11,082 bases of DNA. Source: Deltaproteobacteria bacterium (GTDB lineage: Bacteria; Desulfobacterota; Desulfobulbia; Desulfobulbales; SURF-16). A model generated the notes under the pieces. That model had not been told where the DNA came from. It ran no database searches and saw nothing but the letters and a program-made list of their open reading frames with translations. How positions within the stretch are numbered: the first letter of the stretch is position 1; each line of letters begins with the position of its first letter. Where the stretch lies: assembly GCA_029939635.1 (NCBI GenBank), contig JAOZSN010000100.1:1-11082 (forward strand). The letters run 5' to 3'. Made by a program: the position numbers and the translations under genes. Below are positions 5,461 through 11,082 of this stretch, piece by piece.

Positions 5461-7008
5461 CTAATCGGTTCCCCATCCTCCCCCACCTGGGGTCATGATT
5501 GTCACCACATCCCCTATTTTTACCTCAATGTTTGTTTTGCCGGCTAACTGGCAACGTTCTCCATCTTTGTTTGTTAAGATGTTCTTTCCCACTTCTCCAG
5601 CTTCACCACCCTGTAAGCCGTATGGGCGAGTGCATCGTCGCTCTGTGAGCAGGGAGACGTGGGCCGGGCTCAAAAATCGGTAAGATCGTATTAGTCCCTC
5701 TCCTCCGTCATAGCGTCCCCGTCCCCCTGATCCTTTACGTAAGGCATAGTGTTCCACCTGCATGGGAAAGCTGTGTTCTAAAGCCTCCACCGGTGTGTTC
5801 AAGGTGTTGGTCATGTGGGTGTGGATGCCACTGACTCCTGCTGTTGTAGGTCGCGCACCCATACCGCCGCCAATGGTTTCGTAATAGGTGAAAGGGTGTG
5901 TTGTTGTGTTGCCAATGGCAATATTATTCATGGAACCACAGCTTGCTGCTGGAATGCGTTGGGGCAGGGCATGAGCCAAGGCACCAAAGAGTACATCCAC
6001 CACACGCTGGGAGGTCTCCACATTGCCGGCTGCTACTGGCTGGGGAGAGGTGGCATCCAGGATGGATCCAGGTCTGGTAATGATGGTGATGGGTCGGTAG
6101 GTTCCCTGGTTAATGGGGTAGCCCTCGCCAAGGAGACATTGCAGGGCATACATGGTGGCAGAAACAGTCACGGCACGGACAGCATTCAGCGGCGTCCCTA
6201 CCTGGTCAGCGCAATCACGAAAGTCAACCTCAATTGCCTTGCCACGTATGATCAGCGTGACATTAATAAGCAACGGGGTCTCTGACAGACCATCATTGTC
6301 GAGCATATCGCTGAATTGATAACGTCCATCTGGAATAGCGTCAATGGTGGCTGCCATGAGACGTTCACCATAGTTTTTGAGCTGTGTAATGGTGGCAAAA
6401 ACGTGGGAAGTACCATGTTTTTTTATGGTTTCCAGCAGGCGGGTCTTTCCCCTTGATAGGGCTGCTATCTGGGCCTGCAGGTCGCCTCGCCTTTCCTCTG
6501 GGTTGCGAACCTGGGCAAGAAAAGTATCTAGGAAATCTTCATTCATCTCCCCTTGTTTCTTGAGCAGGGTTGGTGGAATCAATACCCCTTCATCGTCAAT
6601 ATGGTGGCAAAAACCCATGGAACCAGGTGTTGCCCCTCCCACGTCGGCATGGTGGGCGCGGCAGGCGACATAAAACAGAGGGGTAGCTGTGGCTGCTACC
6701 TGTTCAATAAGGGTAATGTCAGGGAGGTGACTACCGCCTGCAAAGGGGTCATTAACAATAATGACATCGCCAGCGTTAAAGTCGTGGGCGGCCAGAACAT
6801 GGTTTAATGTGGCAGGCATGGCACCGAGGTGTACCGGGATATGGGCGGCTTGGGCCACCAGCTCACCCTCACTATCAAAGATGGCACAGGAAAAATCACG
6901 CCGTTCTTTTATATTTGAGGAAAAGGCAGAGCGCTGCAGGATGATGCCCATCTCTTCAGCAATGGCAGCAAACATCTTGTTGAAGACCTCTACATCGATG
7001 ATATTCAT
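5461..7008 (-). CDS. hyuB: HyuB, hydantoinase B/oxoprolinase-family subunit
   Basis: A 515-residue cytosolic protein of the hydantoinase B family. These subunits normally pair with an ATP-binding HyuA to open hydantoin-type or 5-oxoproline rings, or form the matching half of acetone/acetophenone carboxylases. The N-terminus aligns well with the family: DVEVFNKMFAAIAEEMGIILQRSAFSSNIKERRDFSCAIFD. It also shows NDPFAGGSHLPD (86-97), CRAHHADVGG (116-125), AAGNVETSQRVVD, ETIGGGMGARP and the C-terminal PGGGGWG. No HyuA gene is next to it: its 5' neighbour is a pilT gene and its 3' neighbour is convergent, so the partner must be elsewhere or it acts differently. The substrate cannot be named. The ATG at 7008 has no Shine-Dalgarno. 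Four bases upstream ends an 11-codon ORF that does have one. Confidence 0.92.
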   Translation of the reverse strand: MNIIDVEVFNKMFAAIAEEMGIILQRSAFSSNIKERRDFSCAIFDSEGELVAQAAHIPVHLGAMPATLNHVLAAHDFNAGDVIIVNDPFAGGSHLPDITLIEQVAATATPLFYVACRAHHADVGGATPGSMGFCHHIDDEGVLIPPTLLKKQGEMNEDFLDTFLAQVRNPEERRGDLQAQIAALSRGKTRLLETIKKHGTSHVFATITQLKNYGERLMAATIDAIPDGRYQFSDMLDNDGLSETPLLINVTLIIRGKAIEVDFRDCADQVGTPLNAVRAVTVSATMYALQCLLGEGYPINQGTYRPITIITRPGSILDATSPQPVAAGNVETSQRVVDVLFGALAHALPQRIPAASCGSMNNIAIGNTTTHPFTYYETIGGGMGARPTTAGVSGIHTHMTNTLNTPVEALEHSFPMQVEHYALRKGSGGRGRYDGGEGLIRSYRFLSPAHVSLLTERRCTRPYGLQGGEAGEVGKNILTNKDGERCQLAGKTNIEVKIGDVVTIMTPGGGGWGTD

Positions 7009-7012
7009 GGTG

Positions 7013-7048
7013 TTAGCGGTGTGGGGTTGGGGCGGCGTGTGTAGACAT
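7013..7048 (-). CDS. Possible 11-codon leader ORF upstream of hyuB
   Basis: The minus strand reads AAGGA (7055-7059), six bases, then ATG at 7048 and an 11-residue peptide, MSTHAAPTPHR, ending in TAA at 7013-7015. The hyuB ATG follows four bases later. Since hyuB has no ribosome site of its own, ribosomes finishing this ORF could restart on hyuB. The peptide is Pro- and His-rich. It is too short to prove as coding; the spacing is the only evidence. Confidence 0.35.
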   Translation of the reverse strand: MSTHAAPTPHR

Positions 7049-7121
7049 CTTTTTTCCTTAAACCGTCAAGCACCAATCGTCAACCTCGAACACTGGAAAC
7101 TTTAAATTTTTGAATGTGCCG

Positions 7122-8198
7122 CTAGGCTGTGATGGGTGCCTCCTCCAACATATCGACAAAGAGTGCCTTGTTAAGGGCTTTCTCATAGGCCGCCTGGGCT
7201 GTGATCTTGCCAGCTTTAATGAATTCCATGAGATGCTGATCCATGGTCTGCATGCCCTCCTTGGTACCGGTCTGGATATAGGAGTTGATTTGGGAAATCT
7301 TGCCGTCGCGGATCATGGAGGCCAGGGCTGATGAGCCAATGAGGATTTCCACCGCCGCACAACGACCCTTCCCATCCACGGTGCGGAGTAACTGCTGGGC
7401 CACCACGGCCTTGAGTGATTCCGATAGCATCATGCGGGTCTGTTCCTGCTGATTGGAAGGAAAGGCGTTTATCATGCGATCAATGGTTTTGGCTGCTGAG
7501 TTGGTATGCAGGGTGCCAAAAACGAGGATACCAAGTTCAGCGCAGGTGAGGCCTAATGAGATGGTTTCTAAATCACGCATCTCTCCCACCAGGATGATGT
7601 TTGGGTCTTCTCTACTGGCTACCCGCAGGGCATCACCAAAGCTTTTGGTGTGTGCACCCACCTCACGTTGTGAGAAGATACATTTCTTGTTGGGGTGGAC
7701 AAACTCCAAGGGATCTTCAATGGTGATGATGTGGCCATCCCTGGTGTCATTTATGTAATCAATGATGGCCGCCATGGTGGTGGATTTGCCGCTACCAGTG
7801 GGGCCGGTTACCAGAACCAGGCCGCTACGAAAATTAGCAATACGGCGCAGGGTATCAGGCATGCCAAGCTGATCCAAGGTGAGAATTTTGGTAGGAATAA
7901 TCCTGAACACTGCTCCAATACCATGCATCTGGTAGAGAAAGTTGCAGCGGAAACGGGCCACCCCTGCAAGTTCATAGGCCTTGTCATAATCTCGATTTGT
8001 GACCAGTGATTTTTGCTCTTCACCGCTGAGAATTTCAAAGAGGATGTCACGGTTTGACTCAGGGGTCAGCACTGGAAATTCATCCATGGCCACCAGTTCT
8101 CCTCCTTGCCGTAGTAGAGGGGGACGGCCAATAACCATGTGTAAATCACTGGCACCACGTTCTTTCATTGCCTTGAAAAAGGTATCTATCTGCGCCAT
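7122..8198 (-). CDS. pilT: PilT-family type IV pilus retraction ATPase (canonical copy)
   Basis: Hexameric cytosolic secretion ATPase that drives depolymerisation of type IV pili for twitching. The 358 residues match PilT length. Order of motifs: N-terminal ASDLHMVIGRPPLLRQGGELV (16-36), Walker A GPTGSGKST (132-140), Asp box TIEDPLEFV (159-167), Walker B IILVGEMRD (201-209) with catalytic Glu206, His box HTNSAAKTIDR (231-241), and a C-terminal ALASMIRD segment (291-298) in the place of PilT's AIRNLIRE. The usual ETGHLVF just before the His box reads ELGILVF. The ribosome site GGAGG lies within the last codons of the upstream paralogue, whose stop is only 3 bases before this ATG, so the two are one operon. 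PilT and PilU are hard to separate by eye, so the symbol is family-level. Confidence 0.94.
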   Translation of the reverse strand: MAQIDTFFKAMKERGASDLHMVIGRPPLLRQGGELVAMDEFPVLTPESNRDILFEILSGEEQKSLVTNRDYDKAYELAGVARFRCNFLYQMHGIGAVFRIIPTKILTLDQLGMPDTLRRIANFRSGLVLVTGPTGSGKSTTMAAIIDYINDTRDGHIITIEDPLEFVHPNKKCIFSQREVGAHTKSFGDALRVASREDPNIILVGEMRDLETISLGLTCAELGILVFGTLHTNSAAKTIDRMINAFPSNQQEQTRMMLSESLKAVVAQQLLRTVDGKGRCAAVEILIGSSALASMIRDGKISQINSYIQTGTKEGMQTMDQHLMEFIKAGKITAQAAYEKALNKALFVDMLEEAPITA

Positions 8199-8201
8199 TT
8201 T

Positions 8202-9311
8202 TTATTTCCCCCCTCCAGCCTCATTTTCATCCACAGTTTCATCTGTCTTTGCTGGCACACTAAGTTGTATAGCTAAGCGTTTCTTATCCGCAGCATTTGC
8301 CAAGGCATCTTCACTGCTGATCAGTTTCTGGCGAAAAAGGTTTAACAGACTATCGTCCATGAGCTGCATGCCTATGTTTTTGCCCATCTGCATCTGGGAG
8401 GGGATTTGAAAGACCTTGCCTTCCTTGATGAGATTAACAATGGGCAGGGTGCCGAGCATAACCTCTAAGGCCAGTACCCGCCCTGTACCATCTTTTTTGG
8501 GTAAGAGGCGCTGGGTGATCACAGCCTTTAATGATTCACTGAGCATGGCCCTGATCTGGTTCTGCTCTTCAGGCGGGTATGAATCAATGATACGATCCAC
8601 TGTCTTGGGGGCGCTGGATGTGGCAAGTGTTCCTAGCACAAGATGACCTGTTTCAGCCGCTGAGATGGCCAGGGATATGGTATCTAAGTCTCGTAGTTCG
8701 CCGATCATGATCACATCTGGATCTTGACGCAGGGCACCGCGCAGGGCATTGGCATAAGAAAGGGTGCCGCTACCTAGCTGGCGCTGGTTTACCACCCCTT
8801 TTTTCATGGGGTGGACAAACTCAATGGGGTCTTCCACGGTGAGTATATGATGGGCGCGCTTGGAATTAATGCAATCAACCATGGCAGCCAGGGTGGTGGA
8901 CTTGCCATGTCCGGTGCCTCCGGTGACCAGGATCATGCCCTGGTGATTATCCAGCGCTTTTTCAATGATTGTTGGCAGGTTCAACTCGGTGAATGTGGGA
9001 ATGTTCGGTGGAATAGTACGAAACACGGCAGAAAGGCCAAGACGATGGAGCATGGCATTGCCACGGAAGCGCCCTAGCCCCTTAATATCAATAACAAAGT
9101 CCAGTTGCATCTCTTCGGTGAGGCGCTTTTGCTGGGTACCGGAAAGTAACTCAAAAACGAGTTGTTGGGTTTGCTCTGGCTCCAGTGGGGCGCCCTTGAT
9201 TTTGATGAGCTTACCGAAGCGCCGGAAGATAACCGGTTCGCCTGGGGCAATATGGACATCCGAGGCCTTGTGTTGGATAGCAGCCTGGAAAAATTTTGCA
9301 AGTTTGGCCAT
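8202..9311 (-). CDS. PilT/PilU-like ATPase paralogue with altered His box
   Basis: Second retraction-type ATPase, 369 residues, encoded directly upstream of the first. It keeps ASDVHIAPGEPVIFRRFG (16-33), Walker A GGTGHGKST (131-139; His replaces the usual Ser but the GxxxxGKS pattern holds), Asp box TVEDPIEFV (158-166), Walker B IMIGELRD (201-208) with Glu205, and PIVNLIKE (290-297) at the AIRNLIRE position. The His box reads GTLATSSAPKTVDR: the conserved histidine is Ala230 (codon GCC). About 30 extra charged C-terminal residues (SVPAKTDETVDENEAGGGK) follow the core. The likely role is an accessory, PilU-like partner of the adjacent PilT, perhaps with reduced or differently coupled ATPase activity; this is inference. 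The ATG at 9311 lacks a Shine-Dalgarno. It starts 72 bases after the hybrid kinase gene ends. Confidence 0.92.
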   Translation of the reverse strand: MAKLAKFFQAAIQHKASDVHIAPGEPVIFRRFGKLIKIKGAPLEPEQTQQLVFELLSGTQQKRLTEEMQLDFVIDIKGLGRFRGNAMLHRLGLSAVFRTIPPNIPTFTELNLPTIIEKALDNHQGMILVTGGTGHGKSTTLAAMVDCINSKRAHHILTVEDPIEFVHPMKKGVVNQRQLGSGTLSYANALRGALRQDPDVIMIGELRDLDTISLAISAAETGHLVLGTLATSSAPKTVDRIIDSYPPEEQNQIRAMLSESLKAVITQRLLPKKDGTGRVLALEVMLGTLPIVNLIKEGKVFQIPSQMQMGKNIGMQLMDDSLLNLFRQKLISSEDALANAADKKRLAIQLSVPAKTDETVDENEAGGGK

Positions 9312-9383
9312 AAGTAATTGAAGCGTACGTTAATTGTTAATGTTTGTAGGTGGATAAAATGATCTCATTGTCTTTACTGACAC

Positions 9384-11082
9384 CTAGCAGTTAATATTCT
9401 TCTCCAAAACATCGCCAATATCTTTCATTTGAAAAGGCTTGATCAGTACATCACAAAAGCCGTACTGCCTGGGCTGAGCAATGAGGGCTGAGGTGGTATA
9501 GCCACTTGCCACAATGAGAGTGGCCTTTGGGTCAAGTTCTAGAATAGCCTTTGCTGTTTCTTCACCTCCCATGCCTCCGGGAATGGTGACATCAAGGATT
9601 GCCGCATGAAATGGCAGACCATCAGCCATGGCCTGTTGGTAGCAGTCAATGGCCTGGGCCCCATTTTGCACTGTGGTAACCTCATAGCCAATGAATTTCA
9701 GGATTCGTTGGCAGAGGTCAAGAATCATCTGCTCATCATCCATCACGAGAATCTTACCTTTACCGCTGGTCGGTGGAGCGCTGCTCAGCGTCTGATTTGC
9801 AATCTCTTTGTCGGTGCTGGCAGGGAGCAGGATGGTGAAGGTGGCTCCATGCCCTTTCTCTGACTGAACCTCAATGCTACCACCATGTTTGCTGATGATG
9901 GAGTGAACAATTGCAAGTCCCAGGCCAGTACCCTTATTGCTCCCCATGGCCTTGGTGGTGAAATAGGGATCAAAGATGTTAGCTATATCTGGCTTAGAGA
10001 TTCCGTGGCCATGGTCACGGATGGTAATGGACAGGTAGTCACCTGCCTGTAGTTTACTATTGCCTGGGTGGGTGATGTTTTTACTGCTGATATCAATAAA
10101 ACCACCTTCTGGCATGGCATGTCTGGCGTTGATGATCAGGTTCTGGATTACCTGGCTGATCTGGCCCTCATCGCAGTTGGCTGGCCACAGGTCATCGGCC
10201 ATGGCAAAACGACAGTCAACATTGGAACCCCGCAGAGAAAAATGGCAGCAGTCCTGGATGATTCCATCGACCTGTGCTGTTTGTTTTACAGGTGTGCCTC
10301 CCTTTGAAAAGGTGAGCAGTTGTTGGGTGAGGGACTGGGCGCGTAGGCACGCCTTACTGGCCTCCTTGAGGAGCAGCGTTGCCTTGTTTTCCTTAGCAAT
10401 ATAGATGGTGGACAGGTCGATATTACCCAAAATAGCGGCAAGTAGATTGTTAAAATCATGGGCAATGCCACCAGCAAGAATACCGACAGATTCCAGTTTT
10501 TTCATGCGCAGCATCTCTTGTTCCTGAAGCTTGGCCTTGGTGATATCACGGAAATACCAGATGCGACCTAAATAGTCGTTATTGTCGGTATGGAGGGGGG
10601 CGGAATAACGTTCAAAGATACGGCCATCTTTCAGATCAAGGAGTTCAAGGCTTTTTTCTTCAGGATGCTCGCTGAGATGGTGAGCCCGCGCCAGGAAGGC
10701 CTGTGGATCTTTCAGATGCTCCAGAACCGTTTGAATTTGCTGTTTATCGTCTTGGAGGGCAGCAACATCTGGCTTGATCTCCCACATCTTTAAAAAAACT
10801 TCATTTTGCAGGAGGATTTTGTTGTCTGCATCCACCACCAGGATACCATCCAGGGTGGTTTCAAGTTGGATTTTCAAGACAGTATTGGTGAACTGGATTC
10901 GTTGGCGCTCCAGGGCTTTGCGCTGGCTGATATCGCGTATTATGGCACCAATGATGGTGTTTTCCTCTGAGGGAACCAAAAAACCACGCACCTCAACATC
11001 AAGATATTCACCACCCTTTGTCCGTATCCTGATCTCCCGCGCTGGGGGTGAGTACTCCTCGGAGATATTTTGCATGTCAGTG
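9384..11082 (-). CDS. PAS-containing hybrid sensor histidine kinase with receiver domain (5' end outside window)
   Basis: The frame is open to the right edge. The ATG at 11075 is probably internal, because the protein there begins in the middle of a PAS/PAC unit (REIRIRTKGGEYLDVEVRG...IRDISQRKALE). Numbering from that Met, there is a tail of a first PAS (1-55) and a second PAS (about 60-185). HisKA follows with phospho-acceptor His206 in AGGIAHDFNNLL, then HATPase_c with N box QNLIINARHA (311-320), DHGHGI (354-359) and GTGLGLAI (382-389). The receiver domain (about 440-563) has the acidic pair D446/D447, phospho-acceptor D495 in AILDVTIPGG, Ser524 and Lys546 in LIKPF. The HDFNNLL type of H box is typical of PAS-rich deltaproteobacterial kinases. 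No transmembrane segment is visible in this part. The signal sensed is unknown. It lies upstream of the two PilT genes on the same strand, but no separate output regulator is present. Confidence 0.93.
   Translation of the reverse strand, partial: TDMQNISEEYSPPAREIRIRTKGGEYLDVEVRGFLVPSEENTIIGAIIRDISQRKALERQRIQFTNTVLKIQLETTLDGILVVDADNKILLQNEVFLKMWEIKPDVAALQDDKQQIQTVLEHLKDPQAFLARAHHLSEHPEEKSLELLDLKDGRIFERYSAPLHTDNNDYLGRIWYFRDITKAKLQEQEMLRMKKLESVGILAGGIAHDFNNLLAAILGNIDLSTIYIAKENKATLLLKEASKACLRAQSLTQQLLTFSKGGTPVKQTAQVDGIIQDCCHFSLRGSNVDCRFAMADDLWPANCDEGQISQVIQNLIINARHAMPEGGFIDISSKNITHPGNSKLQAGDYLSITIRDHGHGISKPDIANIFDPYFTTKAMGSNKGTGLGLAIVHSIISKHGGSIEVQSEKGHGATFTILLPASTDKEIANQTLSSAPPTSGKGKILVMDDEQMILDLCQRILKFIGYEVTTVQNGAQAIDCYQQAMADGLPFHAAILDVTIPGGMGGEETAKAILELDPKATLIVASGYTTSALIAQPRQYGFCDVLIKPFQMKDIGDVLEKNINC

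Noticed and set aside
5815..6285. 156-codon open frame opposite hyuB
   Set aside because: Lies wholly within the clearly conserved HyuB coding region on the other strand; composition is not protein-like.
7060..7090. Two TTGACG-like hexamers upstream of hyuB as a promoter
   Set aside because: No acceptable -10 at 16-18 bases, and little room before the leader ORF's ribosome site.

Overview
The window looks like an ordinary chromosomal stretch from a Gram-negative anaerobe, most likely a member of the Desulfobacterota (Desulfobulbales-like). This is an inference from four things: long-form HisG of the type seen in Geobacter and relatives, tandem PilT-family ATPases, a small 'CW'-type cysteine-rich protein, and moderate base composition. 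No rRNA, tRNA, CRISPR array, prophage or transposase gene was seen.

Layout. Positions 1-2586 are read leftwards: an unrecognised 484-codon gene, then a SlyD-like FKBP prolyl isomerase whose 3' end overlaps the start of thiD (HMP/HMP-P kinase), which runs off the left edge. A 300+ bp divergent intergenic region (2587-2919) separates these from a rightward cluster. It carries a Fur-box-like palindrome inside a candidate promoter, plus inverted and direct repeats. The rightward cluster is a 57-codon Cys protein, hisI and hisG, chained by 4-base ATGA overlaps. It is followed by engB (yihA/ysxC) and a small eight-cysteine protein. A 21-bp-stem palindromic repeat lies across the hisG-engB junction. 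It appears to supply the Shine-Dalgarno sequence and about 20 extra N-terminal codons of engB.

From 5461 to the right edge everything reads leftwards again. In order of transcription these are a hybrid PAS/histidine kinase/receiver protein (5' end outside the window), two consecutive PilT-family retraction ATPases with different active-site variations, and a lone hydantoinase B/oxoprolinase-family subunit (hyuB) preceded by an 11-codon upstream ORF.

How the genes relate. hisI and hisG encode two steps of histidine biosynthesis (step 3 and step 1). thiD serves thiamine synthesis, EngB ribosome assembly and SlyD-like FKBP protein folding. The two PilT ATPases would power type IV pilus retraction or twitching; the kinase upstream is a plausible but unproven regulator. 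No complete novel multi-gene system is evident. The most interesting signals are the palindrome captured by engB, the operator-like divergent region, the orphan hyuB with its leader ORF, and the unrecognised 484-codon gene.
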